Below, in pieces: positions 8,404 to 17,500 of a stretch of DNA of 64,000 nt. The stretch's first letter is position 1. Every line of letters begins with the position of its first letter. The position numbers and the translations under genes are program-made. A model generated the notes under the pieces. The model had not been told where the DNA came from. It did not search any database and saw nothing but the letters and a program-made list of their open reading frames with translations. Origin of the DNA: Amycolatopsis sulphurea (GTDB lineage Bacteria; Actinomycetota; Actinomycetes; Mycobacteriales; Pseudonocardiaceae); the NCBI RefSeq assembly GCF_002564045.1, contig NZ_PDJK01000002.1:124001-188000 (forward strand), given 5' to 3'.

Positions 8404-8687
8404 CGCTGATCGCGCTTGTAGCCGCCGACGCCTTCGTCATCGGCGCCGCTCCACAGCGCCGGGTCGTACGGGGTGTCCGGGACGGGTACCCGCTCCGCGG
8501 GTTTCGCCTGCACAGGGACCGCCTGCGGATGGTCGTCGAGTTCGGCGGTGTCGATGTCGAGCCGTTCGACGTCGTTGGCCAGCCGCCGCACCGCCGAGGC
8601 GTCGCCGTATCGGGAGCGCAGGGCGCCCACGCACTGCCGTAACTGGCCGATGGTGCGCCGCAGTTCGGAGAGTTCTGTGGTGGACAT
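8400..8687 (-). CDS. Small conserved sdh-linked protein (Rv0250c-like)
   Basis: Hydrophilic protein of 95 aa at the head of the sdh operon. Residues 1-45 are predicted helical (SELRRTIGQLRQCVGALRSRYGDASAVRRLANDVERLDID); the rest is Pro-rich and ends in TPYDPALWSGADDEGVGG. No enzyme motif is visible. Its position directly before the membrane anchor, with a GTGA overlap, matches Rv0250c (97 aa) of Mycobacterium; function is unknown there too. The ATG at 8687 has a strong AGGGAGG ribosome site 6 nt upstream, which fixes the start; the frame is open further but without a ribosome site. Confidence 0.8.
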   Translation of the reverse strand: MSTTELSELRRTIGQLRQCVGALRSRYGDASAVRRLANDVERLDIDTAELDDHPQAVPVQAKPAERVPVPDTPYDPALWSGADDEGVGGYKRDQR

Positions 8688-8771
8688 CGATAGCCTCCCT
8701 GGTGGGTGGGGCCGTGCAGTGCGGGCCGAGGAATCACCTCGTCCCTCACGACTCTGCCTCGCGTCGTGCCG

Positions 8772-8787
8772 TGTGACAAGTAGCACA
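8772..8787. promoter_or_regulatory. CRP/GlxR-like binding site upstream of sdh operon (proximal)
   Basis: TGTGA-CAAGTA-GCACA matches the CRP-family consensus TGTGA-N6-TCACA at nine of ten fixed positions. It lies 85 bp upstream of the first gene of the sdh operon. Related factors (GlxR, Mycobacterium Crp) control sdh genes in other actinobacteria; binding here is inferred. Confidence 0.55.
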
Positions 8788-8909
8788 TTTGCCGGAGTGG
8801 CGCTGGGCGAGCGGAGAGTACTGGGGTAGGGGCGCAGATAGGGGCCGCTGGCAGAGGCTGCCGACGTCTTCCGCACCTAGGCTGCGAAGTGAGCGAGTCA
8901 AGGCGTTGG

Positions 8910-8925
8910 TGTGACACGTATCACT
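8910..8925. promoter_or_regulatory. CRP/GlxR-like binding site upstream of sdh operon (distal)
   Basis: TGTGA-CACGTA-TCACT is a second nine-of-ten match to TGTGA-N6-TCACA, 138 bp upstream of the proximal site, in the same intergenic region. Two boxes in one promoter region make chance less likely. Confidence 0.55.
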
Positions 8926-9498
8926 CGCGGGTTAGCCGACCGATTCGCTTCAAAGCGCCGTGGATACGCACGGTGACCACTCGGTGACAGAGCTTGCCGG
9001 GGCCACCGGCCCTGCCGGCCGAAAACTGCGACTCGATACCGAGGTCGTCGGACCACGGGAGGCCCATGGATTATTCCACGACGACGAACTGTGTTCGTCT
9101 TTACGTATCATTCATTCGGGAACAGAAACACCTGAACGGATCATTCGTTGATCACTGCGCTTTGAGTAATCTCGATTCAGTGCGCTGAGGGGGCAGTGCG
9201 ATACCCGTACCGCTCCCTGGTCGACGGTCGGCCTGCGCCGTTGGGGGGCGATGTCGTGGTCTTCACGATCTTCTCGATGCCCGGATGCACCGACGCGGTG
9301 AAGCACGCCCGCGAGATCGGAAATCCGTCGAGAACCCGCCAGGAAAGCAGACTGCCGGGGATCGCCGCCGCGCGGTGAAGCACGACGGGATCCGCAGCGA
9401 AAACCAGTCTGCGAGCACAACCCAACCATCCGTGCGAAGTTCCGGCTCGGGCCGGTACCCGGCGACCGGGCGGGACGAGGGGAGCACGTCTGATTCGC

Positions 9499-10392
9499 AT
9501 GTCCAGTACCGAAAGTTGTCAGATCGACACACCCGTCCCGGCCACTCCGTCCGGTTCCGGCGAGCTGGGATTTCCCGCCACGCACGCGCCGACGGTGATC
9601 CGGCTGTCCGGCTCGGTGGAGGTGGTCCGCGGCGGCACCGTCCGGCCCATCCGGCCGGGCGCGCTGCGCGCCGTGTTCGTCGCGCTGGTGCTCGAAAACG
9701 GCCGTTATGTGTGCCGCCAGCGGCTGCTCGATCTCTTGTGGGACAAGTGCCCGCGGTCGGCGCCGGTCAACCTGCGCGGCTGTATCTCCCGGCTGCGCCA
9801 CGATCTCGCCGCCATCGATCCGGTGCTCGGCGCGTCGCTGGTGACGCTCAAGGGCGCGGGCTGCCACTACGCGCTGCAGATCCCGGACGCCGCGGTGGAC
9901 GTCCGGCATTTCCAGCACCACGCCGAACGCGGTGATCAGCAGCGAAGAGCCGGCGACCGCTGGGGCGCGGCACGGCATTTCCACGCCGCACTGTCCGCGT
10001 GGTGCGGCCCGCTGGGCCCCGGATGCGCCGGGTCGAGCCGGCTGGACGCCCTGTTCGAGACCTACCACGAGCGGTGCCTCACGGTGCGCGAGCGATACGC
10101 CGAATCCCTGCTCCAGCTCGGCCATACGCTGGAGCTGGTACCCGGTCTCCGGGACCTGCTGCGCAGCGCGCCGTTGCGGGAAGGGGCCTGGTGCCTGCTC
10201 CTGCGCGTGACCTATCTCGGCGGGGATCTCGACGCCACCATGGGCGCGTGGCACGAGGCCGTCGCCACCCTGGCCGACCACGGTCTGAACCCTTCCGCGG
10301 AGATGGTCCGGCTGCACCTGGCGATCCTCCGCCGCGACGACGCGGCGATCCGGAATCCGTACCACATACCCGGTAGCCGGGCGCCCCGTTAG
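9499..10392 (+). CDS. SARP family transcriptional activator (lanthipeptide cluster)
   Basis: Pathway-specific activator of 297 aa. Residues about 33-130 form the OmpR-like winged helix of SARPs: VIRLSGSVEVVRGG, PGALRAVFVALVLENGRYVCRQRLLDLLWD, NLRGCISRLRHDLAAID and LVTLKGAGCHYAL. Residues about 135-290 form the bacterial transcriptional activation domain (BTAD) with HFQHHAERG, AALSAWCGPL, ETYHERCLTVRERYAESLLQLG and the final GAWHEAVATLADHGLNPSAEM. A proline-rich 30-residue lead precedes the DNA-binding domain. The ATG at 9499 has only a distant GAGGGGAG, so the start is less certain. The stop overlaps the convergent response regulator by 4 bp. The probable target is the TGTAC-repeat promoter before the precursor gene. 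Confidence 0.85.
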   Translation: MSSTESCQIDTPVPATPSGSGELGFPATHAPTVIRLSGSVEVVRGGTVRPIRPGALRAVFVALVLENGRYVCRQRLLDLLWDKCPRSAPVNLRGCISRLRHDLAAIDPVLGASLVTLKGAGCHYALQIPDAAVDVRHFQHHAERGDQQRRAGDRWGAARHFHAALSAWCGPLGPGCAGSSRLDALFETYHERCLTVRERYAESLLQLGHTLELVPGLRDLLRSAPLREGAWCLLLRVTYLGGDLDATMGAWHEAVATLADHGLNPSAEMVRLHLAILRRDDAAIRNPYHIPGSRAPR

Positions 10393-11036
10393 CGCGGATC
10401 GTCCACCAGGTTGTTCCGCCAGGCCCAGACGGCGACCTCGACCCGGTTGCGGGCGCCGATCTTCTGCTGCGCCGTGGTCAGGTGCCCTTTCACCGTCGAA
10501 AGAGAAAGGTGGATTTCCGCGCAGATCTCGGTATTGCTGAGCCCTTTTCCGGCCGCCGCGACGATTTCGCGTTCCCGTTCGGTCAGCACGTCCGGGCCCG
10601 GCCCGGCGCCCGATCGAATGCCTTTCAGTTTCGTCAGCAGGGTGAGCGTGATCTGCGGGGAGAGCAACGCGTCCCCGCGCACGGCCGCGCGTACCCCGGC
10701 GATCAGCAGCTCGGGTTCGGAATGCTTGAGAATGAAGCCGAGCGCCCCGTTGGTCAGCGCCTCGGTGACGTAGGACTCCAGATCGAAGGTGGTCAGGATG
10801 ACCACCTTCGGCGCGGCGGGCAGCTCGGTGAGCCGGCGGGTCAGGGTCAGCCCGTCGAGCCGGGGCATCTGGATGTCCACCAGGCACACGTCCGGCTGAG
10901 TCTGCTTGGCCAGCCGCAGCGCCTCCACCCCGTCCCCCGCCTCGGCCACGACCTGGAGATCCTCGTGGCTGTCGAGGATGAACCGGAATCCCGCGCGGAC
11001 GAGTTCCTGGTCGTCGGCCAGCAGGATCCTGATCAC
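10389..11036 (-). CDS. NarL/LuxR-family response regulator
   Basis: Two-component response regulator of 215 aa. The receiver domain (1-120) has the acidic pair in LLADDQ (Asp8, Asp9), the phospho-acceptor Asp54 in CLVDIQMP, and LTTFD with the conserved Thr. The C-terminal LuxR-type HTH (about 150-210) is LTEREREIVAAAGKGLSNTEICAEIHLSLSTVKGHL. The GTG at 11036 overlaps the kinase stop by 4 bp, so the pair is translationally coupled. It is the last gene of a run from the LanD-like gene through P450 and kinase. Its target is unknown; response to antibiotic or envelope signals is a plausible guess for a lantibiotic cluster. Confidence 0.9.
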   Translation of the reverse strand: MIRILLADDQELVRAGFRFILDSHEDLQVVAEAGDGVEALRLAKQTQPDVCLVDIQMPRLDGLTLTRRLTELPAAPKVVILTTFDLESYVTEALTNGALGFILKHSEPELLIAGVRAAVRGDALLSPQITLTLLTKLKGIRSGAGPGPDVLTEREREIVAAAGKGLSNTEICAEIHLSLSTVKGHLTTAQQKIGARNRVEVAVWAWRNNLVDDPR

Positions 11037-12223
11037 GGCCTGCGCACCGGCAGCATCGCCTCGACCTCCCAGCCGGTGTCCGACCGGCCCGCGTGCAGCT
11101 CGCCTCCGTGCAGCTGCGCCCGCTCGACCATGCCGATGATGCCGTATCCCCGGCGCCGCTCCGGGCGGCCCCGCGTGCCCGGCGCCCCGTCGTCGCACAC
11201 CCGCACGCAAAGCCGCCCTGCGCCGGTGACAGCGATCTCGACGACGGCCCGGGTGGCGTCCCGCGCGTGCCGGCTGACGTTGGTGAGCGACTCGGTGACG
11301 ATGCGCAGCGCGGAACTCTGCAGCTCGCCCGGCAGCCGTCCGGGTAGATCGATCCGCACGTCCACCGGCACCGCGCAGCGCCTGGCGGCCTGCGCCACGG
11401 CGTCGGCGAGATCGGTACTGCCCGGGCTCTCCTCGAACCGCAGGGTCTGGACGAGCTGACGGGTCGCTTCGAGTGCCGCAGTACCCTCGCGCACGATCAG
11501 CTCGACGAACGGCGAGCCGGTCCCGTCGTCCCGGTTCGCCCAGCGCTGCGCGTTCGCGGTGACCACGATGCTGGTCACGTGGTGCGCCACCACGTCGTGC
11601 ACCTCGCGGGCCATCGCCAGCCGCTCCGCCTGGCGGGCCGCGGCGACCTCCGCGGCGGCGGCCCTGGCCCGATCGGCGACCCGGCCACGCAGGAACAGCC
11701 CGCCGAGCACGCTGCCCGCGCACAACGCCAGCCCGAATCCGGTGAGTTCGACCGGCCGGATCCCGGCGGCCACCCCGAGCATGCCGAACTGCACGCCCGA
11801 CGCCGCGATCAGCACCGCGGCCGCGCCCCCGGCGGCCGTGGCCGGATTCGAGCCGATCACCTCGGCCGCGACGACCACGAGACTGGCCAGGCTGGCGACG
11901 TGGAGGCCCACCGAGCCGTGTTCGACGCTGGTGAGCAGCGCGCTGCCGATGATCACGGCCAGCGCGGCGAGGATCGCGACGCGCTGGGGATGCAGCACCG
12001 AGAGCACGGCGAGCACACAGGTGACGAGCATCTGCGTGACCGCGATGAAGGTGCCCGCGGTCCACGAGCTGGTGCCGGTGAGGTCGGCCGCGATCAGGAC
12101 CAGCAGCACCACCGCGACCGGCCACTGGCGACGCACCAGCGTGGCCGCCGTCGCGCTCAGCTCACCCGACACCGCAGTGCTTTCCCTCCGTCCCCGGCCC
12201 GGCGGGACTGCCTCTCGCGTCAC
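11033..12223 (-). CDS. Membrane sensor histidine kinase (HisKA_3 type)
   Basis: Sensor kinase of 396 aa for the adjacent response regulator. The N-terminal half (about 35-180) is hydrophobic with five or six membrane helices and almost no extracellular loop, as in intramembrane-sensing kinases. The dimerisation and phosphorylation box is AMAREVHDVVAHHVTS with His209. The ATPase region has the N box ALRIVTESLTNVSRHA and the G boxes VCDDGAPGTRG and RRGYGIIGMVERA. The GTG start at 12223 overlaps the P450 stop. Intramembrane-sensing kinases beside lantibiotic genes often detect cell-envelope damage; here that is inference from topology and position. Confidence 0.88.
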   Translation of the reverse strand: MTREAVPPGRGRRESTAVSGELSATAATLVRRQWPVAVVLLVLIAADLTGTSSWTAGTFIAVTQMLVTCVLAVLSVLHPQRVAILAALAVIIGSALLTSVEHGSVGLHVASLASLVVVAAEVIGSNPATAAGGAAAVLIAASGVQFGMLGVAAGIRPVELTGFGLALCAGSVLGGLFLRGRVADRARAAAAEVAAARQAERLAMAREVHDVVAHHVTSIVVTANAQRWANRDDGTGSPFVELIVREGTAALEATRQLVQTLRFEESPGSTDLADAVAQAARRCAVPVDVRIDLPGRLPGELQSSALRIVTESLTNVSRHARDATRAVVEIAVTGAGRLCVRVCDDGAPGTRGRPERRRGYGIIGMVERAQLHGGELHAGRSDTGWEVEAMLPVRRP

Positions 12224-13422
12224 CAGGTAACCGGCAGCTTCCGCGCTCCGTAGACTACCGCGTACGGAGAGTACTCGGGTTCAGCGGCGACCGGCGCGAG
12301 TCCGGGGAACCGGCGGAACAGCCGTGGCAGCGCCGTTTCCAGCTGTGTCCGGGCCAATGGCGCGCCGAGGCAGTGGTGCAAGCCGTGCCCGAACGCGACG
12401 TGCGTCGCCCGGCCGCGCCGGATGTCCAGCCGGTCCGGATCCGGGGTGTACGCGGGATCGCGGTTGGCTGCCGGCAGCGAGCACAGGACGAGGCTGCCCT
12501 CGGGCACGGTGGTGTTCTGCAGCCGGATCTCCGCGGTGGTCAGCCGCAGCGTCGCCGAATGAACGACCGACAGCCAGCGCAGCAGCTCCTCCACCGCGGG
12601 CCGGACGGCCGCCGGGTCGTCCCGGACGAGCGCCAGCTGGCCGGGATGCCACAGCAGGGCCTGAGTGCCGAGCGCGAGCATGCTCGCCGTGGTCTCGTGC
12701 CCGGCCACCAGCACCAGGGTGGCGATGCCGGTCAGCTCGTCGCGGGTGAGTTCGTCCGGATGGTCGCGGACCAGCCTGCCCAGGATGTCGTCGCCCGGTG
12801 CGGCCAGCGCCGCCGCGGCCAGCGATGCCATGTACTCCCGGTTCTCCCGCGCCGCGGCCAGCCGGCTCCCGGTCTCCAGCGAGACGTCGAACAGGCGGCC
12901 CGAGCGGGCCTGGAACTCCGCGCGGTCGGCTTCCGGGACCGCGAACAGCTCGCAGATCACGAGCAGTGGGATCGGCATCGCGAACTCCGTGACCAGGTCC
13001 GCCGGCCGGCCCGCGGCGGCCAGCGCGTCCAGCCGGGCGTCCACGATCTGCTCGATGCGCGGCCGCAGATCCCGCATCCGGGCCTGGGTGAATTCCCTGG
13101 CCAGCAACCGGCGCAGCCGGGTGTGCTCCGGCGGGTCCTGCACCAGGATGTTGCCCGCCCGGGCCCGGGCGAGCTGCTCGGGCGAGGCCGGTTCGGCGCC
13201 GCGCCGGCGCGAGAAGTCAGCGGCGTTGCTGAAGCGGGTGCTGTCCCCGAGCACCGCGCGCACGTCCTCGTACCGGGTGACGAGGAAGGCCGGTTGCCCG
13301 AACTCGGTGTCCACAGTGGACAGCTCGGCCCGCGCACGGCAGGCGTGGAGTTCCGGCACCGGGTCGACCCCGCATCGCCGCATGTGCATCGGCATGTCCG
13401 GCATTCCGGGCTGGTCGGTCAT
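12220..13422 (-). CDS. Cytochrome P450 (bacterial class I), lanthipeptide cluster
   Basis: Soluble P450 mono-oxygenase of 400 aa, normal length for bacterial class I enzymes. The I-helix oxygen-binding motif is AGHETT (240-245), the K-helix ExxR is EELLRW, and the haem loop FGHGLHHCLG carries the cysteine ligand Cys351. PPEHTRLRRLLAREFT is the C-helix region that contacts haem propionates. ATG at 13422 overlaps the LanD-like stop by 4 bp; the longer open frame upstream is out-of-frame reading of that gene. No ferredoxin or reductase gene is next to it. Sitting between a LanD-like enzyme and the regulators, it probably oxidises the lanthipeptide, for example by hydroxylation; the position of attack cannot be predicted. 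Confidence 0.92.
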   Translation of the reverse strand: MTDQPGMPDMPMHMRRCGVDPVPELHACRARAELSTVDTEFGQPAFLVTRYEDVRAVLGDSTRFSNAADFSRRRGAEPASPEQLARARAGNILVQDPPEHTRLRRLLAREFTQARMRDLRPRIEQIVDARLDALAAAGRPADLVTEFAMPIPLLVICELFAVPEADRAEFQARSGRLFDVSLETGSRLAAARENREYMASLAAAALAAPGDDILGRLVRDHPDELTRDELTGIATLVLVAGHETTASMLALGTQALLWHPGQLALVRDDPAAVRPAVEELLRWLSVVHSATLRLTTAEIRLQNTTVPEGSLVLCSLPAANRDPAYTPDPDRLDIRRGRATHVAFGHGLHHCLGAPLARTQLETALPRLFRRFPGLAPVAAEPEYSPYAVVYGARKLPVTW

Positions 13423-14024
13423 CTTTGGCCCCGTTCCGCCAGCAGCGCCGTGACGAGCGGGAGCAGCTCGCCGAACGGGCAGGGCGCGCCGACGTTGTCC
13501 GCCCCCGTCCGCATGCTGTACCCGGCTCGCGGCTCGGCGATGCGGATGTGCGGCCGGGATTCGAGGCGCTGCCGGTGATCCCGGTAGGCGGCGCTTTCGA
13601 ACCCGCCCGGCGGCAGCGAAGGCGCCAGCACGATCGGCGCGGTGGTGCATTGCAGCGCCAGCATGACCGGGGTGTCGCACTGGCCCAGCGCCAGCTTCGA
13701 CAGGAAGTGCAGCGTCGCCGGGTACACGAGGATCACGGTGGCCCACTGCGCGATGTCCACGTGATCCGGGTTCAGCGGCTCGTCCGTCCCCCATTCGTCG
13801 ACGAAGGCCTTGCGCCCGGTCACCGCGGTGAGCGTGGTCCTCGTCAGGAAGCGCAGGCTCTGGCGGGTGAGCGCGATCCGGATCGGCCCGCCGCCGGTGA
13901 GCGCCTCCAGCTCCAGCACCCCCGCGGGCAGCGCGGAGACGGCGGGCGCTCCGGTGCCGATCACCAGGAACCGTTGCCCGGCAAGCTGATCGGCGATCTC
14001 CGGGGGTGGTTCGGGCCGGGTCAT
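13419..14024 (-). CDS. lanD: LanD-like flavoprotein (peptidyl-cysteine decarboxylase family)
   Basis: HFCD-family flavoprotein of 201 aa expected to decarboxylate the C-terminal cysteine of the precursor, giving the enethiol that closes an aminovinyl-cysteine ring. The active-site histidine equivalent to EpiD His67 is His88 in NPDHVDIAQWA; the PASANT-like FMN motif is VYPATLHFLSKLALG at 100-114; PSLPPGG sits where EpiD has its PxMNxxMW substrate clamp. The start ATG at 14024 has GGAG 9 nt upstream and gives normal length; the frame is open for 150 codons further but that part is repeat-derived and Arg/Pro-rich. The precursor ends in Cys, as LanD chemistry requires. Divergence of the clamp motif suggests its own peptide specificity. 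Confidence 0.82.
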   Translation of the reverse strand: MTRPEPPPEIADQLAGQRFLVIGTGAPAVSALPAGVLELEALTGGGPIRIALTRQSLRFLTRTTLTAVTGRKAFVDEWGTDEPLNPDHVDIAQWATVILVYPATLHFLSKLALGQCDTPVMLALQCTTAPIVLAPSLPPGGFESAAYRDHRQRLESRPHIRIAEPRAGYSMRTGADNVGAPCPFGELLPLVTALLAERGQR

Positions 14025-14130
14025 CGGGGCGCTCCGACGGGGCGCGGTCCGCGGCACCGCGGCACCGGGCGGTGCCGGCGGCGGCAGCCGGGTAGGGGGG
14101 CGGTCATCGCCGATCCTCCTTCGAATGCGG

Positions 14131-14221
14131 GGCCACGGCGTCGCGGCACTCGGCGGTGACGCTGCCGGCAACCGGAGAGCCTCTGCGGGCCACGGCGTCG
14201 CGGCACTCGGCGGTGACGCTG
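14131..14221. repeat. 34-bp direct repeat, two copies
   Basis: Identical 34-bp units begin at 14131 and 14188 (start GGCCACGGCGTCGCGG, end GGTGACGCTG), separated by 23 bp. They lie in the leader region of the lanD operon. A role as operator or as recombination scar cannot be told from sequence. Confidence 0.8.
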
Positions 14222-14350
14222 TCGGCCACCTGGGAGCCTCAGCGCCACCCTCCTTCGGATCCGGACCAAAACCGCACCGCCGAAGGACACATCCACCCAG
14301 GCGCCCCCGGACGATCCCCGGCCCCGGCAGGCCGCTCCGGCTCCCGCGGA

Positions 14351-14373
14351 GTCCGTGAAGGGCCCCTTCACAG
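14351..14373. terminator. MITE-core hairpin, single copy
   Basis: GTCC-GTGAAGGG-C-CCCTTCAC-AG is a near-perfect palindrome identical to the hairpins inside the MITE copies elsewhere in the window, without the inverted-repeat ends. It lies downstream of lanM and can fold in either transcript direction, so it may serve as a terminator. Confidence 0.5.
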
Positions 14374-14523
14374 CTTTGGGCAGGGATAAGCGCGGCAGCC
14401 GCGCCTCCGCGACCACTCGGCGACGGCACGGCACCGCCAGGCGTCTCCCCCAGCCGCCCGGCAACCGCACGCATCGCCGCTCCCCTGCCCGGCGCCGGCC
14501 GCGCCGCACCCCCGGGCAGCCCA

Positions 14524-17500
14524 TCACCCCTCCCCCTCCGGGCCGGCCGCGAGCCACAGCGGCGACGGCACCCGCCCCGGCCACGCGGCTCGCAGCAGGG
14601 TCAGGCAGACCCCCGCCTTGCCCATCATCAGGCCGGGCGCGTTGGTGCCGCTGACCTTGCCGAAGGTGAACCCCTCCGCCCGGATCCCGGTGCACAGGCC
14701 GCGCAGCAGGAGTGCCCGGTGCCGCGCCGCGAGATCGGCCGCCGGGTCGCCGTCGAGCACCTGCGCGGCGAGCGTGAGGAACTCGATCGAGCCGGCGGTG
14801 CCGTGGCACAAGGACTGACCGGGCAGCGCACCCGCCTCGGCGACCGCGGTCACCGCCGCCGCGGCTTCCTCCCGGAACCGTTGTTCGCCGGTGATCCGGT
14901 AGGCCAGCAGGCGCGAGATTCCGATCCCGGTCGCGCCGTGGCACCACAACGTCGGATGCCGCTGGCCGCTGCCGGTGTTGTCCGGGAAATCGCGCAGATC
15001 CCGCCACACCGGACGGCCGGGAATCCGGAGCGACGCGTCGTAGGTGAGGCCCCGCAGGCCCAGTTCCATGGCGGACGGGTCGTCGAACCGGTCGCCCGCG
15101 CGCAGCAGCGCCCAGCCGACTCCGGCGCTGCCGTGGGAAAATCCACCGAGCAACGGGTCGCCGGGGCGGGGCGCCCAGCCGACGCCACCGCCGGCGGGCA
15201 CGGCCAGCTCCCCGAGCCGTTCCACGCACACCGCGGCCAGCTTCGCCAGCGTCGCCTGCTCGACCTCCGTGCGAGTCTCCAGTGTGGCGATGACCGCGAG
15301 ACAGCCCGCGACGCCGGAGATCAGGTCCGGTGAGGTGGTGATCCGGACCGCGTCGTACAGACGTCCGGCGACGGCCGCTACCAGCGCGCGGTGTGCGTCG
15401 TCTGCCGTGCATCGGCCCACTTGGTCCACTGTGTACAGCGCGCCGGCCAGCCCGGCATAGGCGCCGAGCGGAAGGCTGCCACCGGACTCGGCGAAGCGCG
15501 TCAGCTCGGCGAGGACCGGCTGCAAGGCCCGCCGGCCGAGGTCGGCGTGGCGAGCGGACCCGGTGAGCGCCGCCGCATGCGTGTAGACCAGCGCCATACC
15601 GGCGAGCCCGTCGTAGAGCGAGGTGGTCAGCGGCTTGAAGGTGAGGGATTCGTCGGCGGCTCCGTCCAGGCCGATGCCGATCCAGGTGACGTCGTCGCGG
15701 CCGGTCAGCGCGCCTTCCGCCACCTGGTCCAGACCTGCTTCGGCCAGCTCGGCCACCGAGGAGCCCCCGGCCGACGGCACCGTTTCCCCCAAAGCGGGCG
15801 GGCAACCCGGCAGCGCGGACAGCGAGTCGGCGATGATCTGCAGCTGGACCGCGCGATGCGTGCCGCCGAGCCCGGCCAGGGTCCGCTCCACGTGACGGAT
15901 CGGCGGCTCGGCCCAGTAATCCGGGGCCACCACGGTGTTCTCGGCCCGCAGATGCCGGGAATCGGCCCGGCAGGTGAAGCTGGGGATGTCGCCGGCGAGC
16001 AGCTGACGGCGTTCGGACTCGACCACCGGCGCCAGCGACGGCCGGTCGAGCACCGCGGTCCACAGCTTGTCGAGCAGCTCGTCCTGGTCCTTGCCGTCCC
16101 GCAGATGACGCGGGTGCCGGGCTTCGTAGAGGAACAGGTCGTAACGCCGGGTGTTGCGCAGGACCACCCGGATCGGCGTCGAGGCGAATTCCCCGACCAG
16201 CGCGGCGAATACGTCCCGATGCCCAGCGATGGCGTCGTAGGCCTCGGTGAAGCCGGACAGGATCGCCGGCGCGTGCGGCCCGGGCGTCGCGGGCACGCCG
16301 CCCACCGTGGGTCGCCCGGACGACTCGCCGAGTTCACGATGGCGCGCCTCGATCGCGGGCTCGTCGGTGAACGCGCCGGTAAGCCACGGCAGCGGACGGG
16401 CCGAGCGGCATCGTCCCCCACCGCCGATCGCGCTGAAGTCCGCCCCGGGGCTGACCCCGTCCCCGAATGCCCGCTGCGGCAGCATCGCCGTGGCGAGCAC
16501 ACTGCGCCCCAGCAGGTCCACGGCCCGGTCGTAGGCGCCGGTGGCCTCCGGACCCGGGGTGTCCGGCGGCTGGAAGACAGTCTCGAGGTCGATCGGCACC
16601 GGCTGATCGGCGGCCGCGATGAGATTGCCGGTGTGCAGATCGGTGGTGCCGAACACGTGCAGCACGGCCAGTACCGCGCCGAGCCGGCGGTAGAACCGGT
16701 CGAGCGCGGCCGGTTCCGCGGCATCCTCCCTCGCCACGTGTTCGCACCAGCCGTATCCGGGACGGGCCAGCACCTTCGCGGCCCGCAACCCGGATCCGGT
16801 CAGTCCATTGAGGACTTCGACGGCGCGGGCGTAAAGCTGCTCGGGCTCGACCGGCCGCGGCTTGTAGACCAGCCGGGAGCCGTCCTCGAATTCCAGCAGG
16901 CTCGCCGTCCGGCCGTGATGATGCCGGTCCCCCAGGCCCGGCCGGATCGCGACCAGCGGGCCCGCGTCCACCGGCAGCAGCTCCGTCTTCCGCACCAGGA
17001 CGTGGTCCTGATCGAACCGGCGCAGCACCTCGCGACTCGACTCCAGCCAGGTGCGGCCCGCTTCGACGAGCATCCGGCCGAGCACCGGATACCGGCGCCA
17101 GAGCCCGGCGAGATATCCCGGATCGGCCAGGATCCGGGTGTCGTAGTCGAGGTAGCGATCCCGTGAGGTGGCACCCCGAAGCAGCCCGGCCTCCCGGAAC
17201 CGGTGCACCTCGGTGATCAGCGGCCGGTGCACCACCGTGACGAGCAGGTCGTCCAGATCCATGGCCAGCGCCCCGAGCACCGTGGGCGCACAGGGATGCT
17301 TCAGCGGCGACCGGTGCAGCTCGACGGCGAGCCGCGCCGCATAGTGATCGGAGATCGGGCGGACCACCCCGGCGAACAGCAGCTCGTCGTAGGTTTCCCC
17401 GTACAGCCGGGTCTTCCGCGGTTCGTCCCGGGAAAACGGCATCGCCGCCAGCGCGGCGCGCAGCTCGCCCGGCCAGTCGGGCACCGTGTCCGCGGCGCGA

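Larger units (their letters stand above)
8688..9498. other. Long divergent intergenic region between sdh operon and SARP gene
   Basis: About 810 bases with no gene I can support. Apart from the two CRP-like boxes nearest sdh, the segment 9050-9180 is AT-richer than its surroundings. Short open frames have no ribosome sites. It must hold both the sdh promoter (leftward) and the SARP promoter (rightward). No TGTAC repeats like those before lanA are present near 9400-9498, so there is no sign of autoregulation by that motif. Confidence 0.5.
14025..14523. other. Intergenic region between lanM and lanD with repeats and a hairpin
   Basis: About 500 bases without a supportable gene. It holds a 34-bp direct repeat (14131-14164 and 14188-14221, 57-bp period) and a GTGAAGGG/CCCTTCAC hairpin at 14351-14373 related to the genome's MITE core. 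The hairpin lies 150 bp downstream of the lanM stop and could end the lanA-lanM transcript, making lanD-P450-kinase-regulator a separate unit. No TGTAC repeats are seen here. Confidence 0.6.

Noticed and set aside
5617..8409. A 930-codon open frame antisense to sdhAC, and similar long antisense frames at 31914-34832, 56007-58163 and 15391-17166.
   Set aside because: High GC at third positions removes stops on the opposite strand. The products are Arg/Ala/Gly/His-rich with no domains, and the sense genes are certain.
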